DNA from: Odontocerum albicorne
Lineage: Eukaryota; Arthropoda; Insecta; Trichoptera; Odontoceridae
Direction of reading: 5' to 3'
DNA length: 64,000 nucleotides
Assembly (NCBI GenBank): GCA_949825065.1
Contig: OX463841.1
Coordinates: forward strand, 17,189,064 to 17,253,063
A program made the position numbers and the translations under genes. The notes under the pieces were generated by a model. That model saw only the letters and a list, made by a program, of their open reading frames with translations. It was not told the DNA's origin and did not search any database. Shown here piece by piece: positions 51,601 to 63,344 of this stretch. Each line of letters starts with the position of its first letter. Position 1 is the first letter of the stretch.

Positions 51601-52989
51601 TTAAAATATACAGAATGTTTCATGTCAAAAATCAACATGTCGAATGAGTTAAAAATAAATTACGCTTATTTAGACATAAGCTTTATTAAACCATTGAGAT
51701 TACTCAATTGAAATGCAACGTAGACCAAGACAAGCACGAATAACTTTCAACAAAATGAAACATTTGTGTAACGGAGATCTCAATCTAAAACTGAAATTTT
51801 GAATGACTCAAATGTCATGCTAGGTCTGGACGATTACTTGTAGGGGAAATGTATGAATATTTGAGAAGACGCAGTGTTTTGCATGCCAGGACATGCAATA
51901 AAGGAAGGATTAAGCAAAGAGGTTGCAAATGTCACTATCGATGGAGAGCTGATATATATTGCATACCAAATTATAAATTATATGTAGTGTTAATGGAAAG
52001 ATAATAGCAGAGAATAACTGAAACTAAAAAAAGTAGCATAATGCATATTTACAGTATTTATTCGACACTTTTCATTCTTTTTCCACGTCCATGTATCGCT
52101 CTCATACATCATAGTTGTATTGTTGTTTTTTTTTTATTACGAGTACCTTTTAAATGGATACACGTTTACGTTTTAGATCTGTAATTCCAAGTGTCTCTAG
52201 AATCACGATGGACAAAGAACAAAACGGGTGAAAAACGTCTTTGGGCGTCAGTTAAAGCCGCTTCATCAAGAGGAACGGTTTTTGTGTCTCCGCAAATGGC
52301 CTGACAGTTGGGAGACAGGAAATGTGATTACGTTTCTAAGTTATGAGCAATGAATGATTATTTCAGCGGATGCGACAATCTGGAAATCACACAATTTCCT
52401 TATCAAATAAGAGATTATTTGTTGGTTTTTTGTTTTGAAAATAATGGAAAAATTTTATGTAATTACATAATGATTTTTTTAAATTTAACGGTATTATTTG
52501 AAATTATATAGTGTCACATTAGACATACTCTATGTTCTAGTTGGTAAAGCGTTTGTCTTCCTCTCGTGTGTTTCTGGTTTGATAGTAAACTTTAGACGTG
52601 TTCGAGAGCTATAGCTTTTCCATGTACGACATAATTTATAAAACTTACGTTCAACAGTTCTCAAACCGGAAGGCTTGATCGTTGTAGCTGAATTCAATAT
52701 TATTTCCCAACGTGTCCACTTTACCATATTTATAAATTAATAATATTCATTTTGTAGCAAAATAGGGAGTATTTTTTGTTATGATGTTGATTACAATGTC
52801 TCAATTCACTGACAACTCTAAAACAACAAAATGTAAGAACAAATTAAGAAATTTATTAATAAATAATAAATATATCTTTTGTTACGTTCGATAAGTATTT
52901 TTCACCGTAACTGGTCACTGATTTGTTTTTCTTAACAATGTCAACAAAATCTCAATTTAGTCAAGTTTAAATGTCTTGATTTAGTTTTT
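51601..52989. other. Gap, mostly unrecognised
   Basis: About 1.4 kb. CT-rich LINE-like residues occur around 52070-52210, and TAGTTGGTAAAGCGTTTGTC near 52537 resembles a decayed SINE A box. A 65-codon minus-strand frame at 52530-52727 is not recognised. No gene seen. Confidence 0.45.
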
Positions 52990-53140
52990 GATTTACTATA
53001 TTTTATTACACTTTCATTGTATACAGTACAACCTTGCGGGTTTATTGCTATGGGTAAATCTGTTCCAATCAACCCGAAAGATATTTTAAGAAACTTTTAG
53101 TGAAGATCAGAAGGGATATTTCGAAACCGCGACCTCCGGG
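52990..53140 (-). repeat. tRNA-derived SINE (reverse, degenerate head)
   Basis: In complement: TATCTTTCGGGTTGATTGGA, GCAATAAACCCGCAAGGTTG and TATACAATGAAAGTGTAATA form the SINE 3' half. A decayed head with GGAGGTCGCGG precedes it. Confidence 0.65.
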
Positions 53141-53149
53141 TAGGAAAAC

Positions 53150-53330
53150 AAGCATGTTGCCAGTATGGTTAGATCAAGTGAATGAATATTTTGAAATAAT
53201 TAAATGTGGAAAGTCAAATGAATTAACGTGGAAGCGGTGAAGGATGTGTATCAAGAGAGGAACGTCTGGCGCTCTTTCCTATCTTCCTATCCCGAGAGGG
53301 AAATTATGTAATGGTATGTTTTTATTTTAA
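53150..53330 (+). pseudogene. Non-LTR RT tail, LINE family C, fragment 5
   Basis: Plus-strand pieces read RLDQVNEYFEI and VKDVYQERNVWRSFLSSYPE, matching the 'WLDQV', 'VCQDRxxWRxxxSAYP' end of family C. The following Rep-A head (TCTCTCTAAACGGCGCTATA, 53349-53368) abuts it. Confidence 0.65.
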
Positions 53331-53375
53331 TAGGTTGGAATCCTGAGTTCTCTCTAAACGGCGCTATATAAATAT

Positions 53376-53844
53376 ATATTTTATTATTATTACTATTATC
53401 AACAAGGCCACGAAAGTCCCGATTTACCTAATTTTATAGTTCTTACGAGTATATCATATATAAATATTTGAAATAAAATCATGAAGAAAACGTGTTAGAA
53501 TTTTGAGAAATCATCATCATTTTCTTCCCCATCTCTTTTCCGGTTGAGTTGTATCATCACCAACACGGATTTCCTCTTCATTCGATCTCTGACTCTATAG
53601 TCTTCCAGCTCCACGTATTCAAGTCTCAACTGTTCCTCAAACAACCACTCCACCTGCTTACTCCACCTTATTATGGACCACCTACCGGCCTTCTGTCTTT
53701 TGAGCTGGCTTACGTATAATTTGATCCAGCTAATACATTTGAGACTGCTCTATTTACATCTGGAATGGTTCCGTGTTCAAAGTTCCTCGGTCTTACGTAT
53801 TTCTTTTCTTATCTACAAGTGATTTCCTTACTGCTCTCGCAGAA
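53376..53844. other. Gap, CT-rich LINE-like debris
   Basis: The stretch 53520-53830 is rich in C and T and includes TCATCATCATTTTCTTCCCC and ACCGGCCTTCTGTCTTTTGA, suggesting another decayed minus-strand LINE tail. No motif is firm enough to assign. Confidence 0.3.
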
Positions 53845-54030
53845 ATATAATTAATACATACATACACATCAACACGCCATTTAATTGTCGAGGGAGGCAG
53901 AAAGGATAGATCGCCATACTTTCTATCTTAGTGTCTCCTACATTCATACACCTTCTACGATTTCTCTGACCTCTACGTTTCCTCCTTTCAAAGTATCATT
54001 CACTCGATCCAATAATTTATGATTAGCTAT
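53845..54030 (-). pseudogene. Non-LTR RT tail, LINE family C, fragment 6
   Basis: TTGTCGAGGGAGGCAGAAAG, TTCTACGATTTCTCTGACCT and TTTCAAAGTATCATTCACTC match the family C end sequence seen at 21460-21620 in order. Very decayed, no open frame. Confidence 0.55.
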
Positions 54031-54629
54031 TTATTATTTATCCAAAATATCATTATAAGTTCCGAATATTTATCCAAAGTTTCATTAGAATACCTATTAT
54101 TTATTAGACTTTCATATTTCTAAAATGGTACACTTTTTTTGATGTTTTCAAAAGAAAAACTTCCTAAAATTTAAATCGATTGTGTACGTCTTTTTTAAAT
54201 TAGTTAATTTCACTTTTTTCTTTCATTCAAAACACTATTTTCGTTTAAATTTACAAACATAATTTAAAGCAAAATTTAATTTAAAAAAGTACTCAAAATC
54301 AAATATTTATTTATAGAATAAGTATAAATAAGTCAGCATTTTAACTAACTTAAATAATGAGTTTACATTTTCTTAAAATAAATTGATTTACATACCTGCT
54401 CTATTTGTTGGGTTATTTAAACTCCAGTTATTTTAAGAATAAAATTTTTCAAACTTTATTATTGTATTAAATGGAATGTGTGATTTTTTTGAGTTGAACC
54501 TATTTATTTAATTTTATTTAACTAAATGAATTAAAAGAACCAATATGCTAAAATCAGGCCAAATATTTTTTCATAATCTGAACTCAAAATGTTCTAAAAA
54601 TATCAGTTTTCAGAATAAAGTGTATCTTC
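54031..54629. other. Gap, no gene seen
   Basis: AT-rich sequence. Nothing recognisable was seen. Confidence 0.5.
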
Positions 54630-54900
54630 CCTTATTCTCAATGCTGAGCATCGTGGTTCTCTGCATTGTTTCAAACTTGATGCACCACCATTCTCTATCT
54701 ATCTCGTTTCTGGACCATGTTGAATGCAGTGCTTAAATATAACCTTGTTAACTCCTTTATTTGGTCCGTCCATCTCATAAGATACCTTCCTCTTGTCCGC
54801 CTTCCCTCAACTACCCCGGTGTTCACCAATTTTACTATCCATGCACACAACTCTTGCCTTCTCCGCATTCATACTTATCGTTATGAACAATGTTCCATTA
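54630..54900 (-). pseudogene. Non-LTR RT tail, LINE family vii-like
   Basis: In complement with frame breaks: KADKRKVSYEMDGPNKGVNK in one frame and RWTDQIKELTRLY in another, then AFNMVQKRDR, WRMVVHQV after one change, and NNAENHDAQ. This is the natural C-terminus ('RWTDQIK', 'MAQDRxxWRxxVxxV', 'DHDAQ') of a common insect LINE. Related tails lie at 14090 and 62144. Confidence 0.65.
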
Positions 54901-54936
54901 TTCAAACTTCTCACTTCACATGCTTTCGAAATTTGG

Positions 54937-55475
54937 TCAATTTGGTCCAGACTCGTTCTTCTCGGTCTACCATTTGGTCCAGCCTCGTTCTTCTCGGTCT
55001 ACCATTTGGTCCAGCCTCGTTCTTCTTGGTCTACCATTTGGTCCAGCCTCGTTCTTCTCGGTCTACCATTTGGTCCAGCCTCGTTCTTCTCGGTGTACGA
55101 TTTGGTCTAGCCGCATTCTTCTCTGTCTACCATTTGGTCCAGCCTCGTTCTTCTCGGTCTACCATTTGATCTAGCCTCGTTCTTCTCGGTCTAACACATG
55201 GTCGAGTCTCGTTCTTCTCGGTCTACCATTTGGTCCAGCTCGTTCTTCTCGGTCTACCATTTGGTCCAGCCTCATTCTTCTCGGTCTACCATTTGGTCCA
55301 GCCTCATTTTTCTCGGTCTACCATTTGGTCCAGCCTCGTTCTTCTCGGTCTACCATTTGGTCCTGCCTCGTTCTTCTCGGTCTACCATTTGGTCCAGTCT
55401 CGTTCTACCATTTGGTCCAGCCTCGTTCTTCTCGGTCTAATATTTGTTCCAGTCACGTTCTTCTCAGCCTGCCTC
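54937..55475 (+). repeat. 32-bp minisatellite derived from LINE coding sequence, about 15 copies
   Basis: The unit GTTCTTCTCGGTCTACCATT plus TGGTCCAGCCTC repeats about 15 times, with one truncated unit near 55400. In complement each unit can read RTRLDQM, close to the 'RPRRTWLDQV' block of LINE family C (compare 19660-19680). With a 32-bp period all three plus frames stay open, giving several artefact frames of 80-150 codons. Confidence 0.93.
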
Positions 55476-56367
55476 TTCCACAAATAGTATTAATATTTTT
55501 TTTAGAAAATATAGTATCATTAATATCAAACGAAATTATCAGATAATTTGGTTATTTACCTTAACTGCCTTTAAAAAAACAAAGATACTTGTGTTTTTAT
55601 TTTCCCTTTCATATAGGTTATTATATCGATCTCGATAAGGGATACAATCGTAAACATTTGCAGTTTTCAAACATTTTTCAGGTTTCAGGCTTAAGTGTTC
55701 AAATCAATCTTAATTAATTTATATTATAAACCGCATTTTTCATGAAATGCCAATTTATAATAATGGATTTTTAAAGCGTATTTAAATTAACTGTATCGGT
55801 AGCATAATGCCAAATACTTATTATTAGAGTTCATAGAATGGATAGTTTAAAATCAGATAAAGAGATTTCCTACATTAAAAATACAATTGATTGAAAGACT
55901 TTGTATTGTGCCGCTATTTAAGTAGGAAGGAAATATTTTTTATTCTCATTTACGTCTGTTTTGCAATTATTATTTTATTCATTATGAATGAAACAGCATT
56001 TCTCAAAATGTATTCCGCAAAACTTTACCGTTATTGTTGAAGTTGTAACATAGCTCTTGATTTAATAAGAATTCTAAAAACCGATATATAAAAGGATTTT
56101 AAATACAATTCTCTGCGGCTGATTATTACTATGCGAACTTACTTTTATATATAATAAATATAACAAATTCAAATAGATGCTCGGAATTTCTTATTATTTC
56201 TAAAAAGTGTGGTTTCTTTTCGTAAATCTAAGTATTAGATTAACGAAAGGAAACCATCTTGAGACAGTGTTATTTAAAATTTTCTTTAGGGTTAATTTTA
56301 ATCAGCATCAATAGATTTATCATCCAACGTAATAAACTAGATATGTGCATTAAATTCACAGGAACTA
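55476..56367. other. Gap, no gene seen
   Basis: AT-rich sequence; short open frames only. Nothing recognisable was seen. Confidence 0.5.
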
Positions 56368-56921
56368 AGGGGTCTCTCAAATTGAGCATTTTAAAAATCT
56401 TGGACCAAACACAGATGGCGTCGCGAACTTATCTAGGTCTTGTGACATTTGAGAAGTGTAATACAATATATGACATTTATAAAAATGGAGTCCTATACAA
56501 TACAACAACGCGTTCAAATTGAGAATTATTGTATCTATTGTAATCTCCGGAAACGGTGATGTTAATTGGCCAGCAATATCATGTAATCTGATACCGTTGG
56601 ACTATTTTCTCTGGGGTTACGTGAAAAGCCAAGTCTATAAAAATGACTACCGATCAATTCCTGAGCTGAAGGACGAAATTATTCGCGTTATTGGTGAGTT
56701 AGAACCACAATTATGGCAAAACGTCATCGAAAATTTTGACAAAAGAGTGGACATCTGTGGAGCTGCAAGAGATGGACATTTGGCGGATAGTGTTTTTTTT
56801 TGTGTTTAAATGTCATACATTATACTTCAATGATCAATAAAGAGTTTTTAGAAATCAAAGCAAATTGTGTTGTTCAAGAATTAAAAAATTCGAATTAAAA
56901 AGACCGCTCAATTTGAAAGGT
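56368..56921 (+). mobile_element. Family H deletion derivative, copy 2 (about 554 bp)
   Basis: The ends GGTCTCTCAAATTGAGC (56371 onward) and GACCGCTCAATTTGAAAGG are inverted, with TA at 56366-56367 and near 56922-56923. The N-terminal scrap begins MESYTIQQRVQIENY (one change in the first residues), and the internal junction is the same as in copy 1. Copy 2 has the best preserved C-terminal frame. Confidence 0.92.
56519..56809 (+). pseudogene. Family H transposase C-terminal remnant, copy 2
   Basis: The frame reads VISGNGDVNWPAISCNLIPL, DYFLWGYVKSQVYKND, ELKDEIIRVIGELEPQLWQN, VIENFDKRVDICGAARDGHL and ADSVFF. It holds the last catalytic Asp (PLDYFLWG) and the natural C-terminus. The first two catalytic residues and most of the DNA-binding half are deleted. 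It is open because only the final third is present, not because the enzyme is intact. Confidence 0.88.
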
Positions 56922-57172
56922 TAAAATAAAATTATTAGAAAAATGAAAAATGTACAATATTTTAACATTTTCTTGCAGTATAGTAGTCACACATTAGAAA
57001 AGGCAAATATATTTGTAGAACATTAGTCCCATTATATGGAAACAGGATAACATTTTGTAAGCTCATATAATTTTGTGTAAAAATATGGTGTACGAGCATT
57101 AACAATGCAATATGAAAGCTGCATAAATATCGTTTGGTTGAATATTATTTTGGAATTAATATGAAAATTATA

Positions 57173-57315
57173 TTCTAGTGTTTCACTATTGAACCTCACT
57201 CTAAAATTCTTGTTTCACTATTGAAACTCACTATAAAATTCTTGTTTCACTATTGAAACTCACTCAAAAAACCTATTCCAGTGATTCACTATTGAACCTC
57301 ACTCTAAATTTTGCA
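57173..57315 (+). repeat. Short tandem array (about 32-45 bp units, 4 copies)
   Basis: The core TTTCACTATTGAAACTCACT with AAAATTCTTG or a longer spacer repeats four times. Confidence 0.8.
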
Positions 57316-57794
57316 TTAATTGTTAAAGCAAAATACACAACATAAAATCGGTTAATTAATAAACACTAAAATTTCCCACCTCATTTTATAAAAAAAATTG
57401 AGATGTTTCCTTATAAAACTCGTATAGAGATTTATTTTCGGTTAGTGGCGCTTGATTGACAAAAAAAATGAAAGCCTCTGGTTCAAGCCAATGTTAACAG
57501 CAGTTGGATTGGTTTAAATTATTTTTCAGTTATCTCAATAGATTAATCATACGCGATAATGAAAGTTTCTAATACAAATAAGAATTAATTCCATCTCTAG
57601 CTGTATGATTGAAGCAGGGACTGAACTAGATGTTTTAGCGCCCGGGGTAGCAAAAAACATCGCCCCTTACTTATATTTCATAACATTTTTTTCATGGAAC
57701 ACGTATTTATGTTATGAAGGCATTTACAAATATTCATATAATACCTATAATTATTAAGTTCCCCAGTGCTCAGTTGATTTTAAGATATATAAAT
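57316..57794. other. Gap, no gene seen
   Basis: AT-rich sequence. Nothing recognisable was seen. Confidence 0.5.
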
Positions 57795-58008
57795 AATACA
57801 GATAGGTTGATCCTGATCATCCAAGGCAAAATAGAGGGTCGAAGATGTATTGGCAGGAGGCAGCTCCTGGCTCCGCAATAAATGTGATTGGACTGGTATA
57901 AGGAACGTTGGGGATCTTTTTCGGGCTGCCGGGGATGAAGATGCCTACTTTCAGGTGATAGTCGACGTTAGGTCACGTGACATGATACTAGGAAGAAGAA
58001 GATAGATT
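57795..58008 (+). pseudogene. Non-LTR RT tail, LINE family vi
   Basis: Plus-strand pieces: LILIIQGKIEGRRCIGRRQL in one frame, then after a frameshift CDWTGIRNVGDLFRAAGDED and YFQVIVDVRS. This is the 'IxxGKIxGKRGxGRRxxSWLxNLRxWxGx', 'LFRAAxD', 'VIADVR' C-terminus of a widespread insect LINE. It is followed by GGAAGAAGAAGATAGATT, a simple-repeat tail. Only the last about 65 codons are present. Confidence 0.75.
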
Positions 58009-58682
58009 AAAAAATATAAGGTCTTTCTTACTTTTTATGGCCTGATGCGTACGACACAATCTTTGATATTTTCGAATAATAGAAATATGCGCACATTTTG
58101 TCAATATTCTCCTAATAACGTTTCGTAAGTCAGTGGTTCTGAACACTAAATTTTCGCTAGTTCTTGGCGTAAGAAAATATAACATCATTATGTTTTGCAC
58201 ATTCAACGAAGCTCCAATTCTGCACCCCAATCTGGGCTGCGCCTGGGACTTCTGCCACTCTCGCCTACCCATTGATCCACTTCTGGATTGAATAACTAAT
58301 TACAGAAAGTAACGATTATCGTTACCAATCGCAACTTATTATTAATCATAAAATTTCAACAGTAGCTACCACTGTTCATGTTGATAATGCAAGGAAAAAA
58401 CTATAATATATGCAATCGATAACAATTATTTTAGAGAACATTAATACAAATAATTAGAGAAACATATTGATATCATATGATTACGATTAAATGATTTTAT
58501 TTTCTGAACAACGTATCGTTGCATAATAACAAAACTATTTTAACAATTCATTGATGCAATACCTTGTAATGAAAACATGATTTCAAAACACTTGCAGTTA
58601 TTTTAAACGAAATATTTCTATAAGGATCAAAGATACATAACCTTTAATTTATGAACAAAATATATACTAACTGCACTCTATA
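58009..58682. other. Gap, no gene seen
   Basis: A minus-strand frame of 94 codons (57988-58272) is not recognised and overlaps the LINE tail. The rest is AT-rich. Confidence 0.45.
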
Positions 58683-59233
58683 GAGTCCTTCAAATAATGC
58701 GGGTTTTCATTTTTTTTTTAATTCTTGAATAAAACACTCAATTTGCTTTGATTTCATTTTTTTTTATTAGTCATTGAAGTATAATGTATGACATTTAAAC
58801 ACAAAAATCAATATCCGCCAAATGTCCACCTCTTGCAACTCCACAGATGTCCACTCTTTTGTAGAAATTTTCGATGACATTTTGGCATAATTACGGTTCT
58901 GACTCACCAATAACGCATATAATTTCGTCCTTCAGCTCAGGAGTTGATTGGGGGTCATTCTTATAGACCTGGCTTTTCACGTAACCCCAGAGAAAATAGT
59001 CCAACAGTGTCAGATCACATGATCTTGGTGGCCAATTAACATCAACGTTTCCGGAGACTACAATGCATAAAATAATTCAACAGTTTGAACCCATTATTGT
59101 AATGTATACGACTCCATTTTTATAAATGTCATGTATTACACTTCTCAAATATCACAAGACCCAGGCAAGTTTGCGACGCCATCTGTGTTGTATCCAAGAA
59201 TTTAAAAAAAACCGCTCAATTTGGAAGACCCTT
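58683..59233 (-). mobile_element. Family H deletion derivative, copy 3 (about 551 bp)
   Basis: In complement it begins GGGTCTTCCAAATTGAGCGG and has the same N-terminal scrap (MESYTLQ), internal junction and C-terminal region as copies 1 and 2. TA flanks the ends (58681-58682, 59234-59235). The C-terminal frame is broken. It lies directly beside Rep-A copy 9. Confidence 0.92.
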
Positions 59234-59235
59234 TA

Positions 59236-59515
59236 CTTATAGTCGAATGTGTTTCTATTACATATTGGAAAATCTACAAAGGTTTCCTTGTAGTTCGTCT
59301 ATCCTTAGGAAGTTTTCTGCAGCTTTCTTACCAAATATGTTTTTTTAACATATGCAGATGCGAAGAAGTTCCTAATCTAAAGACCGCAGCCCCTACCTAC
59401 TTATCATTACACTTAATTTATTTATTTTTAATATGTCAATGTCAACAGTGGGTTTGAATACCAACATAGATCGCCCTTAGGGAGAATCTGTTTTCTAAAC
59501 GCCGCTGCATAAATT
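59236..59515 (-). repeat. Rep-A dispersed repeat, copy 9 (reverse)
   Basis: In complement it has the hairpin region (59271-59290, CTACAAAGGTTTCCTTGTAG on the plus strand), AACATATTTGGTAAGAAAGC, the B-box-like block reduced to GGTTTGAATACC and the head ACGCCGCTGCATAAATTG reversed at the far end. Confidence 0.8.
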
Positions 59516-60176
59516 GTTTTTCTATCATTATTTTAACTAGTTTCTTTAATCTTTAACTTAAACTTAAACTTGTTTATAAGATAGACCACCTCGTTAAAAA
59601 AAACCTTTTTAAATAACTGGTACAAATTTACTTAAGAAATTATATAACAATCCCAATTTCATGTTAAATAATACATTGTTAAAATAGCAATAAAAACAAC
59701 TAAAAAAATATTAATTATGAGTAAACTTAAGCCCACGTTTTCAGCACTTTTATTATCCTGAGACTAACAAATGATCTTTGTCTTTGGAAGCTTTTATGTT
59801 TTCATATCGATAGATGACGAGGGCGTAAGCCCTTGAAGCATACTTACATTGTAAATTGAGTAACTATCATGTAAAGGTTGATTTATATTTTGTTTCAGTA
59901 ATCTCTCAATTTCCGCGGAATCGAATTCACCATAACACTGTTTATTCTGTTTATAACTAGGAAAACCGAAAAGAACAGTGAAATAGCAAATTCTAGATAG
60001 ATTGCTTATACTGCCAACATCTAAACTTGAAACAGCTTTGACTCTAAGAGTGACAACAATAACAATGAAAGACTCATCCAGTATTAATGGGTACAGCAAT
60101 TTTTAAGTTCTGTAATTTTCTTCATATAAGTAAATCGCATAGCTTTAATTAAAATATATATTTTATTAGTTGTTAC
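59516..60176. other. Gap, no gene seen
   Basis: A minus-strand frame of 101 codons (59794-60099) has no domain I recognise. The rest is AT-rich. Confidence 0.4.
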
Positions 60177-60389
60177 AGTTCGGAAATTCTAGGATGAGTC
60201 CTGTGACAGCTCACAAATTTGCCCCAATACAACCTTGTAACGATGTTCAGTAATTTTAATTATTTTATCAACTTTAATATAAGCCTCAATTCTAATAAAT
60301 ATCAAGTTATTTAGGTAAATACATTACATAAGGTTGTATTGGAGCAAATTTGTGAGCTGTCACAGGACTCATCCTAGAATTTCCGAACT
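60177..60389. mobile_element. Palindromic MITE family F (213 bp)
   Basis: Arms of about 60 bp are inverted copies with only two or three differences. The left starts AGTTCGGAAATTCTAGGATG and runs to AATACAACCTTGTAA; the right is its complement ending at 60389. The centre is AT-rich and matches 15470-15560. No coding capacity. The superfamily is not clear. Confidence 0.88.
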
Positions 60390-60428
60390 ATAGTAATCGT
60401 GTATATCGAAGTTTTTAAAAATAAATTA

Positions 60429-60960
60429 ATCTTTTTAAACTAAATTTTGCGCAGCATTCAATAGTTCCATTTACATGCTTTTGTTGAAATCGAGAGTTTA
60501 CAGTAATTTCAGAAATATTCTACTCTATTTAAACTTAGTTTTGCAAAGCATTCAATTGTTCCAATTACGTGCTTATATTGAAATGGAGAGATTACTGTAA
60601 TTTCAAATATATTCTAGTCTTTTTTAATTGAGTTTGCAAAGCATTCAATGGGTCCATTTACGTACTTATATTGAAATGGAGAGATTACATTAATTTCAGA
60701 AACATTCTAGTCTTTTTTAACTAAGCTTTACGAAGCATTTAATGGATCTATTTATGTGATTATATTGGAATGGAAAGATTACAGTAATTTCAAAAACATT
60801 CTACTATTTTATAACTTAGTTCTGCAAAACATTCAATGGTTTCATTTACGTGCTTATATTGAAATTGAGAGATTACAGTAATTTCAAAAATATTATAGTA
60901 TTTTTTAACTAAGATTGCAAAACATTTAATGGTTACATTTACATGCTTTTCGAAAATATT
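60429..60960 (+). repeat. About 90-bp tandem array, about 6 copies
   Basis: The unit includes GCAAAGCATTCAATGGTTCC, TTACGTGCTTATATTGAAAT and GGAGAGATTACAGTAATTTC. Six units are recognisable, 5-15 percent different from each other, so it is older than most arrays here. Confidence 0.9.
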
Positions 60961-61264
60961 TTTGTATTTATCACAGTGTTTTCCAATAATTAAAAAAAAA
61001 CAATTTTCGTTTTCTAAAGAACTAAAAATAATTCAACTCCAAAGGAAAAACAACCGACACAGATAAATAAATAAAACATAACTTTTGAATAGAAAAACCA
61101 TATTCAAAGGGGGTGGGGTTTTTTAACTCGAGAAAAAAATACCAAGTTTTTATAATCATTCCTTTTTTACTAACAAAGCGTGTGATCTGAAGGGGAAATA
61201 AATAAAAAAAACAATTGATGATTGGATGTAGCTCTCGGAATATATGGCACATGGATACGGGCTA
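60961..61264. other. Gap, no gene seen
   Basis: AT-rich spacer. Nothing recognisable was seen. Confidence 0.5.
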
Positions 61265-61504
61265 TCTTGGTCTACTTGAAGAGTCCTGAAAAGACTCCGA
61301 GTAAGGGTGACTTGGTACAAGGTGAACTTGTGGAAATGGGGGGTCTTAAACGAAAGTAGCCGTGAATGTAAGTGTGGGGCTGTACAAAACCCACAACACT
61401 TGCTAGTTTGTTCGAAATTCGGGACTACATGCTCTGGGCAAGACCTAATTGGTGCGAATGATGTGGCAATACATGTTGTTTCCAACCGGAAACACGTGGC
61501 ATAG
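61265..61504 (+). pseudogene. Non-LTR RT tail with zinc-knuckle-like motif, LINE family viii
   Basis: The frame around 61307-61504 reads VNLWKWGVLNESSRECKCGA and VQNPQHLLVCSKFGTTCSG. The spacing CxCGxxxxxxxHLLxC is the cysteine/histidine motif near the C-terminus of Jockey/R1-like LINE reverse transcriptases ('RxxLxxWGxxxxxxCxCGxxQTxxHLLxC'). The preceding bases (GTCCTGAAAAGACTCCGAGT) fit 'LxRLR' with a frame break. Everything upstream is missing. Confidence 0.75.
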
Positions 61505-62143
61505 ATAATATTTGATGGTCCGGACACGGAAACAAGAGTATGACTGATTAATAAGGCACCCACAGGAGAAAAAGAGTTAAAGAATATTTCTGGATTTTAA
61601 CTTGAACTGAAATTTGCCCAATTTTTTAATGCGTTATTACCGCGATTGCATTTTTTTCTGGCAATTTCGAGATCGGCTTCAGGAGAAAAATAATCTTCAA
61701 TTATTATCCGCAGCGATTGACAATCGAGATTGAAACAATTGATTCGTTTTATAACAGCGTAACACGATTGTTCATACAGGTTTAATTGTAATCTGACAAA
61801 AAAAAATTGTTTGTCACTGTGTAACGCGCGTATAACGGACACAGTATATTTATATTGCTTTTAGATGCTGTGTGTCTTCTGGGTATTACGAGAGTCATCT
61901 ATAGAGCTGCAAAAGTCATTAATTCTTTAACGATCACGCGGTTGTTGTTAACTCCAATCAGAACCGTAACTGAGACTGGTGCGCCAGTAGTAGCAGTTAC
62001 CAGGGTAGTTAAATAACGCGGTCAAAAAAATGTATTACATCCTTAGAGAAGCCTCATGTAGCGCCGCCATGAAAACGTTTTACTTAGAATATTTAAGGAG
62101 TTCGATCCTGTCGTGTGGCTCATGACTGAGTATTGTAACTCCC
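61505..62143. other. Gap, no gene seen
   Basis: A minus-strand frame of 81 codons at 61597-61842 is not recognised. Nothing else was seen. Confidence 0.45.
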
Positions 62144-62620
62144 ATGATAACTTCTGACGACTCCTTTCTATTCAACCCAGCACTGAGTGGTTTAAAGGTC
62201 AGTTGCGTCTCTCACTTGGTCAATCCAACACGTTGGGGTTCGTCTACTTGTGCATCGTCCGTCCACGCCTCCAGTAACCACAAACCTATTCAAACTGTCT
62301 TCTTGGCCACGAGCAATGTGCCCAAAAAATCGGAAGTCTCGTCGAAGGCATATTGTCGATAATCTGTCAGTGATTCTCAGATCTCCGAGAATGGAGACGT
62401 TAGTACGCCTTGCTGCTTCCATGGATTCGTAGTATCCTTCTCAAGCATCACATTTCAAATGTATCTATTATACGTTTCCTTTGTTTGCTCTCAGAGTCCA
62501 AGTCTCCACGCCATACATGAATATCACGAAGACAAGATACTTAACTAGACGCATTTTTGTTGTGATGGTAAACGTTCTGTTCATCCACATTTATTTTACA
62601 CCAAAAATAACAGGTGACAC
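62144..62620 (-). pseudogene. Non-LTR RT tail, LINE family vii
   Basis: The minus-strand frame 62192-62422 reads AARRTNVSILGDLRITDRLS, TICLRRDFRFFGHIARGQED and SRRTPTCWIDQVRDATDL. This matches 'ApRRTNxSILxELxIxxRLSTxCLxRxxxFFGHIARR', 'DxLxRLxVxGxxxGxR', 'RSPTRWxDQV'. Further upstream, near 62470-62600, MRLVKYLVFVIFMYGVETWT can be read after a gap. A stop after DATDL and the missing catalytic region show it is dead. Confidence 0.82.
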
Positions 62621-63344
62621 TAAAAGGAATAGACGATTGCGACAACCACAACGAGCAAGCGAGACTCTAGGGAAGCAGCAACACGATGATGACATAAAGC
62701 AGCACAAAGACAAGCATATCATCACATTGAATAAAAAATTTACTTCCGTCATTAATAACGGGTTATTACTAGTTTCTTATATAATTTTGTATTTCTATTT
62801 TCATTTGACAAATTGTAAATAGTAATTGGAAGAACAATTATCACAGCGAATGACAGTGAACCTTTCTGACATTTGTTACACACACCTATGTTACATTCAT
62901 TTCCTTTTACCGTCTCATCAATATCTGACAGAAGTAAATTACTACGAAATTTAAAAAAGTCATTTGAAAAAGAGAATGTCGCACAATTTTAATGCTTCGA
63001 CTAATTTCACCAACTCGAGCGACAGTTCACCGTCCTAAAATGTGGTGTAATTAGGTACCAATAATTAAAAAGATATTAAATTTTCGTAGAGAATTAATTT
63101 CTCGGAATGACTTCAATTGTGACTTGCCTCTAATTATACTAAGGCGCAGAACAGAGCACGAGGTCAGATAATGCGGACCGGATTTTCAACAGCACAGATA
63201 TGATCGCAAACCGTTTTTTTTTTGTTTACTTTCACAATGAATTGGTTTAATGGCCTGCCCATAGGATAATGTTAAGAGTTACGGTGTATGAACTTTAGTT
63301 GGGGTTGTGGAGTTTAGTATTATTCAAAAGGCATAACTATGATA
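62621..63344. other. Gap, no gene seen
   Basis: The frame 62481-62822 is a shadow over the LINE tail and then unfamiliar. Nothing else was recognised. Confidence 0.45.

Noticed and set aside
54717..55487. Several frames of 80-150 codons with a repeated FGPASFFSVYHLVQ-type motif
   Set aside because: The 32-bp array keeps all plus frames open; the repeat peptide is the same DNA read in three phases.
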